From positions 39,194,675 through 39,258,674 of the forward strand of contig NC_061812.1 in assembly GCF_021462225.1 (NCBI RefSeq): a stretch of DNA of 64,000 nucleotides, written 5' to 3'. The position numbers and the translations under genes are program-made. How positions within the stretch are numbered: the first letter of the stretch is position 1; the number at the start of each line of letters is the position of its first letter. This document shows positions 13,901 to 27,020 of the stretch, in pieces. Under the pieces are notes generated by a model. The model was not told the DNA's origin and did no database searches. It saw only the letters and a program-made list of their open reading frames with translations. Source of the stretch: Girardinichthys multiradiatus. Taxonomy: Eukaryota > Chordata > Actinopteri > Cyprinodontiformes > Goodeidae.

Positions 13901-16900
13901 GTTAAATGGGTAACTCTTAAAGCAATCGTTCTCATAGATAGCCAGTTGAAGTTTACAGTTTCAAAAAAAAAATTGAAGTAGTTTGTTTATTTCTAGGTAA
14001 TAAAAAATAGAGGTGGAATGATGCATTACATCCATTGTTGGGTTCTGTTCGTGGTTACCTCCACAAACACCTTGCATCAGCAACAGACAGTCCATCATTT
14101 ACCGACTTTAACGCTCCTGTGACACGCTTTTCCCACAAAAAATTCAGAAATTGAAAGAAAACATTGATATAATGAAGGAATTGGGCAGTAATTGACATGA
14201 TATTAGGATTAAAGATGCGAAAAAAGACAATTGTGACACAAAATAAGCATATTTCAATGTTAAATTTTGCAAGTCCAAAGTCGCCCGGTTATGGCGTCTA
14301 AGGGGAAGTCTCCGGTCATTCACTGTGTGAGCGTCAATGATGAACTGTTCAGGTAGAAGCCAAGCTGCGTTAAAAACAGCGTTAATATGGTGGAACGGTG
14401 CATTGCTGGTGGTGGCAGCAATACAACGACAACAGCTGTTAGTCTGCACTTATTTCCTGAAGTGAAGAGGATCAGAGCTGGAAAAATGAGGAGGGACAGA
14501 TGGGCTGGTCCCACCAAGCACAGCCAGTTGTAATCGGAGGACTTCTCAGCAAACTGCTTTGAACAAGAAGCCTCTGGATTCACAAGAGAAATGATGTCAG
14601 AGGTCGGGATATTTTACAGACGAAGGAGAATGTTGAAGCAGAGTATATAGCCATGCTGTTCAGAGCATCTGATGTGAAAAGATCGCCAAAGAAAAGGTTG
14701 TTGCTGCTGTTGCTAAACAGATAAAGGCTCAGCAGGTAAGAACACTTCCTTGTCACAAAAGTACATTTAGATATCGGCAGTTATTGTTAATGATTAAAAA
14801 TCTAAAATAATTATTTTTATTAATAATCTGAAATTATTATTATTATTAAAATAAGATAAATTACAGGCGCATACAATATATTTAGATAAACGTTTCTCTA
14901 AAGATTCTAATATAAAGTTAAAAAAAATGACCCACCAAGTAGTGTCTTCAGCTCTTGAATCCTCCCTTGTGTCTGCTGCTGCTGCTCCATGCTGCTCACG
15001 TCGCCTCCAGTTGTTTTACTCAGTGCTGCATTTACTGTAACTCTGGATTTACACTGTATCTGCTCCGGCCCGGTCCGCTGTGTAGCGCAGAGGAGCTCCA
15101 AGAACCATATGCAGATCGTGCAATAAAAAACGGTGATAAATGCGGTGGCAAGCCCAAAACAACTCATTCTGTGGAAATTAAACTGTTTAATTTTTCATTT
15201 TATGCATCCACATATTTTCATGTGTTTTGTTCCCTGAGTTCATTTGTTGCTTAATTTGGTGCATTTAATGTTTAATAGCTTGATTTATAATACCTTAGTT
15301 AACCCAGTAACTGATCTAATGTTAACAAATGCTAATACATATACAATATATGTGTGTGTATTTCTTAATATAGCAAGATCTAATCTGTCTTTAGTGAATT
15401 ATTTTGAAAATCTGGATGATGTGCTGGTTCAGTTTACTGGTGGTGCGGGTATGATTCATGCATATTGACTCTGGCCGTGCTCCTGCGTCCGGCAAAAATA
15501 GACTCTGGTTGACGTCCGCACGCCACAGCACTTGTGCTCTGATGACAGCTGACTTTCTTCTCCTGACTCTGCTGCGTCTCTCTGTGATAGTGACTGAAAT
15601 ATATCTAAAGAAATATCAAGATTCTTCACTGCTGTCTGTGTTGCTGGCCATTGCAGGGCTTCCCCTCTGATGTCATAAAAGAGCGCAACAAAATCGCAAA
15701 GGAGTAGTCTGGAAATGCATTTTTAGTGAAATTTATGACCATATATTTCAACAACTGTTCATTTCAGTGGCATGAATTTACTTTTTAAAATATTGTATCA
15801 ATGTTTCCTTTCAATAAATGTAATTGGATTTATCATGAAAATTTGAGGTCACAGGCACTTTAAATTATGTTATTCTCCAGGATGTGTTGTGTTAAAACTG
15901 AAAGAAATGAGGCAGGTTAGCATTAGCTTTGTTAGTGTGACAGAGTGAGGTTAAAGCCTGCTGGGATTTTGATGGTTACCAAACACTTTTTCATATTTCG
16001 GTAAAAAAAAAAAAAAAAAAGATCTTAAGCTGTTTGCACAAAGAAGAACTTTTTCTCTAAGTTTTGTCTGCTCAAAACTGTATTCAAAAATATGACAAGT
16101 CGAAATATCAACGAGACTTATCAAAACAGAGAGTAAACATGCTAACATACTGCATGTACATGTTGCTAACAGAAACAACACATGCTGCTCTGTTATATTC
16201 CCTGTGAATGATTGCCATATGAATAACTGCTAAAATCCTGGTCCCAGATCAAAGTTACTAAGGGTCAGGAAACGTTTAGATACATTTCTACAAACTTTTC
16301 TGAAACTTTCCAGGGGAAAATAAGCTGGGAAATTCTGGAAATGTTCCGAATTTGAAACTTTCCATGGGAATTACAGGAGTTTTTTTTATTAATTAGAAAT
16401 TGCAGGAAACTTCTATCATATCCAAACATCAATACAAACAATTGTTTGTGTCATAAGCAGACGTCATACTGATATTTTCATATTAATCAATACTGCCATA
16501 CATCAGTTAAGGACTTTCTTCACTTTATGAGGTGCTTTGGCTCAAATGTGTGGTTTCAATAGTCTTATGCTCTGGATTGGAAATTTGGCCTGAATATCCC
16601 ACAATAAAGGAGTCACTGTGCATGTGATGGAGGAAAGGATGGTGCATGTAGGGGTTGTGGCCTCAATACCCCTGCTGTAAGCAGCATGCATTTGATAGAG
16701 AATAAACATTGATGTGCTTAAGTGTACTGTCATGTAATCTGGTGCTTTAGTCAAGATAATATTTAAAATTCCAGGTATTTCCATTTATTCATATGAGTTT
16801 CAGTTAATTCTTCTGTATTCACTTTAAATTCTCATAAGTTTCTAACTTTGAACATTCCCAGACTTTCGCTACCATTATCCATATATCAGAGCACATCTTA

Positions 16901-19900
16901 TGGGTCATGTGGAATACATGCCTCAACCTGTCTGTTTTGGCAGCAAACTGGGGAGCTGAACAGTATTACACATTTATAAAGTCATAATTTATAATGTTAT
17001 GCTTGATCAGTGTAGATACTGTACTTACTGACCTAAACAATGCTGCGTTTGGCAGCATCTGAACCTAAATTGAATTGTATTTGTTTCAAATTTTTGCAAT
17101 AAACTGTTTCATCCATAATGAAGAACAATAACCTAAGTTGACCCTAATAACTAATTATGCTCACTGTCTAGTCTACAGTCCTCTAGTTAAGTGTTTTTAG
17201 GCTGTATTTTTTCCAGACCAGAGATTGGGGTTTAATTACTACAGTAAAACGATCCTTTTTATAATCAAATAATAATACAGTTTTGAGATGCCTGGTTTTT
17301 GCACTTCAGCAGCTGATTATTTTTTTATGTACTTAAGAACTGCGGGCGCTGCGGACTGAGGAGGAGTGGGAGGAGGTGAGGCAGAGGATTTGCGACCTCC
17401 CTCAGGATGAAGCTCTGACAACAGAGTTTGCTAAGGTAATGCCAGCACCATTATGCTTTTACCAAACAGTTCTGTTTGTTCACCAGTGATAATATGTTTG
17501 AGGCACAGATGTCCAAACTGGGTTTCTGAAAATGACTCACAGAGCGTGTGTTTGGGTTGTGTTGTTCAGGATCAGCCTGCTATTGCTGATCATTGTTTTA
17601 AAGAAGGGATGAAACTAGAAGCTGTTGACCCTGCTGCACCCATTTCCATCAGGCCTGCAACTGTCACCAAGGTAACAACAGTTCTCATTTCTCCTATTCT
17701 GCAATGTACCTTCTTGTGTGTGCTGTTTGTATTTACTGCTATGTTAGTTCAGCGATCCACAGACTGTTCATTTGTTGGTACTTGGAGGAAACAGTCCATT
17801 TAAAAATGTCTGGACATTTTTCATTTCCTCCTTTATTTATCAGGTGTTTGATAGGAAATACTTCCTGGTGACGATGGATGACCTTTGTGGAATAGAGGAG
17901 TCAGAAGGTGCAGGACGATCCTTCCTGGGTCACAGAGACAGTCCAGGGATCTTCCCAGCGCAGTGGAGTCTTAAGAACGGGCTCCCCCTCAGCCCCCCAC
18001 CAGGTTTGCTCTTTCAGATATATTTGATTTTAGATTCTTCAAACGACCTTCCTCTTTCAGCTCTACCCTCTTGTCTTTGTCTTTCCTTCACTGCAAACAG
18101 GTTTTCAGAGTTCAGACTTTGACTGGGCAGACTATCTGAAGCAGTGCGAGGCCGAGGCCGCTCCTCAGCATTGCTTCCCTAATGTAAGTCATTTTCCATC
18201 TGGCAACCTTTCGTGTAAAAACTAGGCAGCATATGCTGCTCGCTGACCTAAAAGTGATGATTAAATGCAGTAAGGATCTGACATTTTTGTATTATAGAGG
18301 TTCCTTTCTGTCTTTTGAAGGCTGTGTTAAATGTGGCCTAGAAATCAAGTGTTCAGGTGCTAATGAACTCCAGACCCTGTTGATAGCCGAATGCTGTTCA
18401 TCATTATAATTAAATAAGGCGTAAATATGATTCTATTCAAATTTAGGTAAATGTATGTACATTTTACATATGTTTTGCATAAGGAAGAACTAGATTCATG
18501 TAAAAAAAAAAAAAACAACGCGAAACGAACAGCATGCTGTTTTTGCAGCTGCAGCTCTCCCAGTATGGCTGTAAATACCTTTACATACAGATGGGTTTGT
18601 TGCAGAGTCTAGTGCTGCCCTGTTGGTAATTACACAGTAAACACCGATCCACATGCTGTTGTAGTTCGGTTTATCTACTGCATTCCTGTAAAGAAACCTG
18701 GTACAGATGATTAAAAAGCCATAAAAGCCGTTTTGATTTTTCTCAGTAGCATTATTTCACAATACAAATGTACAAAAATCCAATCTTTCATTTTGGTAGC
18801 TTTATTCGGTGTCAAAAAAATCTGATCTTAAGAAATAATTTGTTTTTAATAGCAAAAGAAAGAGAATTATTTTTTCTTGACACTTATTGACCCATTCTGT
18901 GAACCAGCATTAAAAACAGTACATCAAAAGAAAAGTAGTAAAGAAATTTAAGCCTCCCCTGAAAAGAAAGAAACATTGAAATACAGATGAGAACTAACAA
19001 GCCAATACGTGATAGACATGAATCTTTGAGATTAATAGGAAATTGGACTTAAACAGGAATGTTTTCAGTCTGGGTTTAAGGGAGCAAACAGCTTCTGCAC
19101 CATCTCAGGTGTTAAGGGATTCATTTCCAGAGCTCAGAGGAGTCCTGGGGTCTGCAATGAAGTCGTGATTCATTTCTTCTCACTACAGCTTGTTTCTGCT
19201 GTCTACATATAAGACAAAATGTTCCTATAAGCCATGTTTGGTAACGAGAGCAGAGGAGAATTGTAAAGGGTTTCCATAAATGACTTAACTTTGTGAAAAT
19301 AAGATGTATAGCTCATTCTTTCAACTTGTTTAATCAAAGGACAAGGTCTACTCTGTTCTATTGGAAAGGTCATCGTAAATGATTTCATTTGTAATCTGAA
19401 GCTATACAGAAAATAAATGTAATTTTGATTACAACCAATGATGAACCCGTATGTGTATTTAAAATGCACTGGTATTACAAAGAGTTGAAGCTTCTCAGAG
19501 CCTTTGGAAGAGAAACTGGCCCACAGCATGACATATCCTCCACCATGTTTAACAGTGTGCATTAGGTGCTTTTTGGCATGATTATTCTTTATTTCACTTA
19601 AAGTTTGATGCCAAACCCCTTTTTTTGTGATGCCTTTTTTTCTGCCATCAACCATAAAAACTGGTTGGCATGTAAATTGAATCTAATAGTCGTTCTGGAG
19701 ACCTCTGTGTCACATCATTGTTATACCCCATGTAAACATTGATCACTCATTAGACGTTCCTACAAACTCTATAGTATAAAAAATAAAATACTTGCATTCA
19801 TTTTAAGGGGATTGTTTAGTGTACCAGTTTTTTGTTTTTTTTTTACCAGTGATTTTGTTAAAGATAAAAAATTTTTTTTTTTAAAAGGTCAATTTATTTC

Positions 19901-22900
19901 CCTCCACACAAAAGACATTTGCTCGGACTGGTTGAATTTCTGTAGTTAGATCAAGCTGCTGCAGTAAAAGTTTAATTTAATTTAAGACTTTTTTTCACAT
20001 CTTTACCAGGGCTGCTAACAAATCTGCTCACTTCTGGACACATTTTGCTTGCCAACCCAGACTTTTTGTTTCTTCCACAAATGATCACAAAGAACAAAAC
20101 AGAGATGCTGAAATTGAATTCATGCAGCTGCCAGCGAAATGAAAAAACAGCGACAAAAATCAGATTTTCATTGTTGCCATTTTGTTTCACAGCATCAGAT
20201 GTTAAACCCCAGTTTTTCTGTTTTTTTATTTATAGGAGCAGTGTGAACACAGCTTCAAAGAGGCCATGAAACTAGAGGCCGTCAACCCACTGTCACCTGA
20301 GAACATTCACGTGGCGACTGTCACGAGGGTTAAAGGGCAGTACGTTTGGCTCAGCCTGGAAGGTGAGATAGGGGAATGAAAGAATTTGTTTAGTTTGTTT
20401 TAAAGAAAGAAGATAAAGTTGTTTTTTCCTGTGTAGTAAAGAATACATGTTAGACTAGAAAACAGAAAAAGGAATGCGTTACAATTGGTGGTCTTTATTC
20501 TATTTTTTGTTGTTTTATTCAGATGAATAATATAAGGCTGCTTACTTAGGCATCGGTTTAGTAGGAAAATTAACCTAAAGTGGCTTCTGAACTAAGCCCA
20601 GAATTATTTATACCCCTGGCAGATTTAGATTTTTAAAATTATATTCATTCATCCAGAAAGTTTAAATCTAATATGAAATAAGACAGGCTCTGCTCAAAAA
20701 ACAGTAAAACATGTTTTTATTCACATTTTATTAAAAATAGCCTGTAAAAAACTATTTACACCCTTCTTGATCATCAATGAAAAAGTCTTTACCTGCGATG
20801 CAGCAATCAGACACTTATTATAAGTACTGACCAGGTTTTTTCTTGTTTCCCCTGGTATTTTAATGAGTTGTGTTTGGTGAAACACTGAATCAATCATTTT
20901 AGCGTAAAATAAAAAAAAGTGACCTTATCATAAATGACTTCCAGCAGATCCTGGTGAAAGACATTTTTTTTTTAGGATTGCACGACCCGAGTTTGCGGTT
21001 TTGCTGCTTTGTCACATTTGTTGCTGGAAGTGATGAACTAACGTTATTGCCTGTCGTTTTCTAGGTCTGAAGCAGCCGATGCCAGAGCTAATAGTTCACG
21101 TGGATTCGCTCGACATTTTCCCCGTCAGCTGGTGTGAGACAAACGGCTACCCGCTGGTTTACCCCATCAAGCCCTCAGGTACAGAACACGAGTCATCACA
21201 GTGGATCCTCCTGATCATTATACAGCTGCTTTAATAAGACTGAAGTTAAAACAATGACTTACTTACTGCCAACTTTAACTCATCCTGACCTCTGGCTAAT
21301 ATTTTAACCTGTCACGTGTCTGTTTTTGCTGGATTTTTTTAGTGGAGAAAGAAAGGAAAATCGCAGTGGTACAGCCGGAGAAACAGTGAGTATAAGAGTA
21401 GGGTATAGGTTTAACGCTGATTGGTGTGTCGACCTCTTACTGAGTTTTTGCTACTTTACAGCAGGACTCCCCCTAAGCCTTCGTCACCTGACGCTGTCAA
21501 ACAGCAGATTACCAATCAATCCGAGACGGGTGGTGAGTATGTCTTAGGATTTCCAACTGTGTTGAGTTTAAGTGGCTAGTTGGCTGTAGTCTTTGGCCGT
21601 TTTATCATTAACATGTGATTTTTGTGAACAGGACAGGGGAACGGTAAATACTGCTGTCCGAAGATCTACTTCAACCATCGCTGCTTCTCAGGGCCGTACC
21701 TTAACAAAGGTCGCATCTCTGAGCTGCCTCAGTTTATCGGTCCTGGGAACTGTGTCCTTGTTCTCAAAGAGGTGAGCCGCGTAGTCTAACCTAACCTAAA
21801 ACGCAATGCTTAAACACAAAACGGTATTTGTAGCTTTTCCTCACATTTTGACAGCTAACACGCACAGTGTTTCATGTTTTTTGTTGGGATTTTATGTGAT
21901 CAAGACCATGTTGCTCTTGACTGTGCAGTGGAGTCTGGGGTTCAACCCTGATCTGATACTCCAAAATACAATCAAGCGCAACTATTTGCCTTGAGTCACC
22001 TGATTGTTCACTTGGAGGTCATTTTAACTCCGTATAATCCAGTTGTTTTGTGAAGGCCTCAGGTTTGTCAGAGAACATCAGTGAACAAACAGCATCATGA
22101 AGACCAAGGAACACAGCAGACATGTCAGGGACAAGGTTGTGGAGAAGTTTAAAGCAGGGTTAGGTTATAAAACAATATCCAAAGTTTTGAACAGAGCTCT
22201 TCTCAACCCATCATCTGAAAATGGAAGTAGTGTGGTACTACTAAGTAGTAAATCTAAACCTACCAAGACATGGATGTCAACTAAATGACGCCCGTTGTCA
22301 TATGTTGGGAAAAAAAACCTGTTAGGGGCTGGAAATGACTTAAAAGTGGGCTGGAGGCTCAACTTTCAGCAGGACAGCAACCCTAAACACTCAGAGCTAC
22401 AAAGGAAGGTTTTATATTAGGGCCGCACTTTATCTTAAAAACATGTAATTGTTGATGTTGCTGAATAAAGCAATGGCATTATTGATTTTGATTTACCCAA
22501 CTCTTTGTTTTTTTCTTCATCATAATGTCCCACCACTGTTAGTGAGCTTTAGCATCTCAACCACCAAAAAATACATCTAGTGTGCGAATCAAGACCTGGT
22601 AAAGTCTGTCCAGCAGCACAAATGTATTATTTAGCATGCAGAAATTGTGTTTACAATGGGATATATTGTGCAGCAATAGTTTAGACCAAAGCACACTAGG
22701 ATGTTAGAATGACCTAGTCAAAGTTCAGGTCTACATCTAATTGGGAACCTGTGGCATGACTTGAAAAGTCATGTTTGAGACACTCTCCATCTGATTTGAC
22801 TGAGCCTGATCTGTTTTGCAAAGAAGAATGGACACAAATTCTCTACATGTACAAAGCTGGCAGAGACATATCCGTCAAGAGTTGCAGCTGGATTTGCAGC

Positions 22901-25900
22901 ACTTTTATTGGGTTAGGGGGGCTGTATACAAATGCACCTCACACTTTTAAAATGTTTATTTTTGAAAGGAAATGGTAAAACATGCATGCTAGAAACCCAC
23001 ATCAAAATCCTGCACTGCTTTGTGTTGGTGTGCACAGAAAATCTGAATAAAATACACTGAGGTTTGTGGTTGTTGACAAAATGGGAAAAAAGATCTAGGA
23101 GTATAAATACAGCAAGGTACAGAGACATACATAAATAGACCAAGTACAGTGAAAACAGCTTTATTTTTGGTAAGACTTTGCTGATGTCACCACTTGGCAT
23201 GCAGACATTAGTAAAGGAAGGGCTCTGAAATGATCTTCTCTACATCTAAGGTTTTGCAGAACAGGGAAACACGACTACCAGCTGAACACATGAGACCCGA
23301 GCCTCCATCTGATGCAATGCCTCCTAAAATGGTTTCTAATACAGCTAATGATGCTTGTGTGGGAGGTAAATTAGTAGATGTTCTGCTACTTTTAGCTAGC
23401 TAGCTTTTGGGATGTACGACTGTGAAGTTAAAGTCACATAGCCGCAAGCACAAAATATTTCTTATAAAATGCCCAGCAGCTGTCTTAGCTAACCACTGAC
23501 ACACAATCAACAAAATACACTCTTAAAGGCTTCCTAATATGTTAATAATGACTTGACACAGAAGCAAACGTGAATCTAAAGTGATGCAATCGTTTCCTTT
23601 GTCTCCAGGTATTGACTCTGCTAATAAACTCTGCATACAAGCCGAGCCGTGTGCTGAGAGAGCTGCAGCTGGATCAGGAGAGCCGCTGGCAAGGCCACGG
23701 AGAGACACTCAAAGCCAAGTGAGGAGAAACACTCTTTAATCTCAGCTCAACATACTCTGCTCCTCAGAAAACCTGCTGAAATCTTACAAGTGTTCACAGC
23801 TGGCCTATTTGAGCGCGCATGGTGGATTAAAAACATACTCAAGAACAAATGCATGTGCTTTCCACACAATAGAGCTGTTGCTCCGGCTCCTTGGGGTTCT
23901 GTGTCATTTCACTGATGGCTGCTAGGAGACTTAACTGTGACCTTGCTGGTTTAAGTAACTTTGTTTGATCAAGTTTAACCGAAGCAGAAGTCTGAAAGAA
24001 TTGTCTGACACATTTGGTCTTTTGTCTAGTTGGAAGTCTTTTTTGCAATCCATGTGTTTGTGAAAGAAATTCCACTATTTTCTCCCCATTCATCAGTATT
24101 TTTCTTTACATATCAGGTACAAAGGAAAAAGTTACCGGGCCACTGTTGAAATTGTCCGCACTGCAGATCGTGTAGCAGACTTCTGCAGGAAGACCTGCAT
24201 TAAACTGGAGTGTTGCCCCAACTTGTTTGGACCTCGCATGGTTCTGGAACACTGTTCAGAGAATTGCTCTGTCCTCACAAAGACAAAATACAGTAGGTGT
24301 TCATAGTCATAATGAGTATCTCATATAATGTTACATTTTAACACTTTTACTGAGTTTTTAAAGCAGCAATTAAAACAAAAAAAGCATTGTCTGAAATAGT
24401 TAGTTTTATCTTGTGCAGAACAGTTTTATTTGGAGTCAAATGTCCGTGTAAAAATTTAGTGTGAACAAGCAAATCAATCTGATTGCATATTTTTCAAATC
24501 CCTAAACATTCCCTTGGGGAATATTAGAAGTTATAACATTTTGTTTAGTTTGCGTTCCTCCTAGTAATGTATTACGTTCATATGTAGTGTTGGACGTTAA
24601 TTTCTGATTTATCATGTTGTCTCCTCACCAGCATATTACTGTGGAAAAAAGAAGAGTAAACGTGTTGGCCGTCCTCCTGGAGGTCACACCAACCTGGAGG
24701 GTGGAGTGAAGAGGAGAGGCCGGAGGCGGAAGAGGAGGAAGCAACTCTTTGTCCATAAGAAGAGACGCTCCTCGGCCTCAGTGGACAACACGCCTGCTGG
24801 CTCTCCACAGGTAAAGAAAACGTGCATTTTCACCAGGTCTTTATATAATGACAGATTGTTGGACCTATTCTCGACACACTTGTGCTCATCTTGGCCTACA
24901 GGGCAGTGGAGAAGAAGAAGACTTGGATGAAGATGACTCCCTGAGTGAGGACACTGGCTCTGAGATGCAGGATGACCTCCAAGATGACTCAGAACAGTCT
25001 GTTGGTAAATCTCAGCCCGCCACGCCGTCCCCTTCTCCGCCGCTAACACCAAGGCCCTCACGGAGACGCCGGAAACCCCGCTCACCTTCCTTCTCTGATG
25101 ATGAGAACCATCCTCCTTCACCTAAGGTGAGAATAAAAATAGTCAGTCAGTCTTTCATTTTCTACCGCTTATTCCATAGTGGGTCACGGGGGAGCTGGTG
25201 CCTATCTCCAGCAGTCTATGGACGAAAGGCGGGGTACACCCTGGACAGGGTACCCCGCCCCACCCTGCTGAAGAAACGTATTCCCACAGCATGATGCTGC
25301 TGCCTCCATGTTTCATGATGTATTGAAATTTAATTCAATTCAATTGAAAAATATTAAATAGGGCTGCACGGTGGCGCAGTTGGTAGCACTGTTGCCTTGC
25401 AGCAAGAAGGTCCTGGGTTCGGTTCCCAGCCTGGGTCTTTCTGTATGGAGTTTGCATGTTCTCCCCGTGCATGCGTGGGTTCTCACCGGGTACTCAGGCT
25501 TCCTCCAACAGTCCAAAGACATGCCTGTTAGGTTAATTGGTCTCTCTAAACTGCCCTTAGGTGTATGAATGAGTGTGTGCATGGTTGTTTGTGTGTTGCC
25601 CTGCAATGGACTGGCGACCTGTCCAGGGTGTACCCCGCCTCTCACCCATAGACTGCTGGAGATAGGCACCAGCTCCCCCGTGACCCACTATGGAATAAGC
25701 GGTAGAAAATGACTGACTGAAAAATACTTTATTAATCCAAAAGGGACATTAAATGTTGTTGTAGCTCATATCATGCAGGTTTTGTCAAAGAGCCATTTTA
25801 AATGCTCAGCAGGAAGGATCTCCTGTAGTGGTCTGTCTTACAGCTGATCTGAAGAAGCCTCTGACTGAAGACACACTGTTGTTGTACGACAGTCTCATGA

Positions 25901-27020
25901 AGAGGATGCTCAAGGTTCTCCATAATGTTCTTCATTTTATGAGGAATCCTTCGTTGCACAATGAATTCAGGACGATGTGAAGTGTTAGTTTTCCATCACA
26001 TGTAGCGTGGTTTAATTATTAATAGCTTTATTTCAACACTGACCTTCTCTTGCCAGAGTTACATAAAGGCCAGATTTGTGGAGTTCACATCTAATAGTTG
26101 TCCTTTCGACAGAATCATCCACCTAAGGGCTGCAGCTCTGCAGCTCTTCCAGAAGAACCATGAGCCTGTTTCATTTGTACGTTTTTTTCTTTTTTCAGAA
26201 ACATCTGGAAAACCATGTCCTTTTTTCCATCAACTCTACATTTATGCATTACTTTGTGATGGTCTTTTAGATAAATTACATGGATGCTTGTGGTTGTAAC
26301 GTGACAAATGTTTTAAAAAAAATTGAAGCACAGTATTATGGGCATTTTTTCCCAAATTATGTTTCAATAAGAGTCTTAATGGAGTGTCCCACTTCCAGTA
26401 TGCCACATACGTTTGGTTAGTAAAACAAAATAACCTCCAATTATTGCTTGAAAGCCACTCTCAATCATTTTTAAAAGTTTTCTAGATAATTAGTTTGAGT
26501 CAAACGTTATTTCTTTTAGTGAGTGATTATGTCTGATACTTTTTTCAGTTTCACTTAAAAGTCAAGTGTGAGATCTAGGTCTGACTGGCCATATCTGTGT
26601 TTCACTAGACATCAAAGGTTGAACCCGCTCAGAAGCTGTGTTTGGACACGAGCCCACTGGAGTGGAGCGTTTCTGATGTGGTTCGCTTCATCAGGACCAC
26701 TGACTGTGCACCTCTTGCAAGGATTTTTCTGGATCAGGTAAAAATGGGGATACCCGTGATCCCTGTAGTTGTCATTTGAATTATAATCGCATCAGATTTT
26801 AGAACAGTTTAAATAATGTTGACAGTGAAGTCAGAAACAATGTAGAAGTTTCATCTCATGTGAAAATGTGTATTTGTAGGAGATCGACGGACAGGCCCTT
26901 CTGCTGCTGAACCTTCCAACAGTGCAGGAGTGCATGGACCTGAAGCTGGGTCCTGCCATAAAGCTGTGCCACCACATCGAGAGGGTCAAACTGGCATTTT
27001 ATCAACAGTTTGCTACGTAG
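10989..27020 (+). CDS. sfmbt1: Scm-like protein with four MBT domains (SFMBT1)
   Basis: Polycomb-group chromatin repressor of the nucleus; the family binds methylated histone tails through MBT repeats and partners with YY1/Pho. Coding exons: 10989-11013, 11098-11192, 11459-11702, 12431-12519, 13192-13444, 17338-17435, 17570-17671, 17844-18003, 18101-18183, 20236-20362, 21065-21178, 21343-21385, 21462-21532, 21632-21771, 23609-23718, 24117-24292, 24632-24810, 24902-25126, 26609-26737, 26880-27020. All phases join, giving 867 residues (human about 866). MBT repeats lie at about 17-122, 155-237, 268-357 and 365-463 (e.g. [21 protein letters not shown]). The SLED domain is at about 505-625 ([19 protein letters not shown]), followed by basic [11 protein letters not shown], a Ser/Asp/Glu linker and SAM at about 795-865 ([20 protein letters not shown]). 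The ATG at 10989 has A at -3 and matches the family N-terminus, but its frame stays open upstream within the exon, so a longer start is possible. Confidence 0.97.
11938..12335. mobile_element. Tc1-like relic in sfmbt1 intron
   Basis: The left part, 'cttgaaaaagtattcacacc', continues into 'tttatgtgatggaccaacac', a hallmark of fish Tc1-like ends. Near 12200 the phrase 'cacagcatgatgctgcca', a reverse transposase segment, remains. The transposase is otherwise lost. It lies wholly within the intron at 11703-12430. Confidence 0.75.
14411..14610 (+). pseudogene. THAP-domain relic
   Basis: Read from about 14417 in one frame, the translation contains VSLHLFPE, then [14 protein letters not shown], a stop codon where the family has a zinc-binding Cys, then [10 protein letters not shown]. 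This is the second half of a C2CH THAP zinc finger (family pattern: PTKHS-x-LCSEHF---CFE). The stop replaces the Leu-Cys cysteine and no proper N-terminal CxxC start is visible, so it cannot encode a working finger. THAP fingers occur in P-element-like transposases and in host genes; which one this came from cannot be told. It lies inside an sfmbt1 intron on the same strand. Confidence 0.7.
16250..16890. repeat. Possible decayed DNA-transposon repeat
   Basis: The region has repeated 'gaaactttcc'-type words near its left end ('ctgaaactttccagggg', 'gaaactttccatggg') and diverged inverted forms near 16800-16860. This resembles non-autonomous fish DNA transposons. Boundaries and family are uncertain. 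Confidence 0.3.
19200..19700 (-). mobile_element. Tc1-like transposase relic in sfmbt1 intron
   Basis: The minus-strand translation contains [19 protein letters not shown], the central Tc1 transposase motif, preceded by [20 protein letters not shown]. The catalytic second half and clear terminal repeats are not visible. Confidence 0.75.
20590..20960. mobile_element. Faint Tc1-like terminal fragment
   Basis: 'agaattatttatacccctggcagattta' and following AT-rich sequence resemble the end of the relic at 9.9-10 kb. No transposase motif remains. Confidence 0.4.
21860..23110 (+). mobile_element. Tc1-like relic with recognisable DNA-binding domain
   Basis: A terminal phrase 'ttgggattttatgtgat' at about 21885 is followed at 22097 by a translated [20 protein letters not shown], the N-terminal paired-like helix-turn-helix of Tc1-family transposases. 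The frame then breaks. Near 22990-23060 the inverted terminal words return ('tttgtgttggtgtgcacaga'). It fills most of sfmbt1 intron 21772-23608. Confidence 0.75.
25141..25720. repeat. Foldback: two inverted fish tRNA-headed dispersed repeats
   Basis: The right-hand unit (about 25363-25720, +) begins 'gggctgcacggtggcgcag'. It has an A-box-like 'tggcgcagttggtagc' and a B-box-like 'gggttcggttccc', and ends 'gcggtagaaaatgactgact', as in a common fish tRNA-headed repeat. The left part (25141-25249) is the inverted 3' end of the same repeat, so the outer about 105 bp form a nearly perfect inverted repeat. A short Tc1-like scrap ('cacagcatgatgctgctgcc', about 25285) lies between them. The left arm starts 14 bp after the splice donor of the sfmbt1 exon ending at 25126. 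A further copy is at 48860-49208. Confidence 0.8.

Larger units (their letters stand above)
13445..17337. other. Large sfmbt1 intron with relic repeats
   Basis: This 3.9-kb intron holds a THAP-domain relic (14411-14610) and a probable decayed DNA-transposon repeat near 16250-16890. The remainder has no recognised gene. Short open frames at 14907-15670 show no domain I can name. Confidence 0.6.

Noticed and set aside
14907..15670. Frames of 70-99 codons in the sfmbt1 intron, possibly part of the THAP element
   Set aside because: No recognisable motif and no link to the THAP relic that I could support.
25371..25669. 65- and 109-codon frames as genes
   Set aside because: They lie inside the tRNA-headed repeat and recur in the copy at 48.9-49.2 kb.
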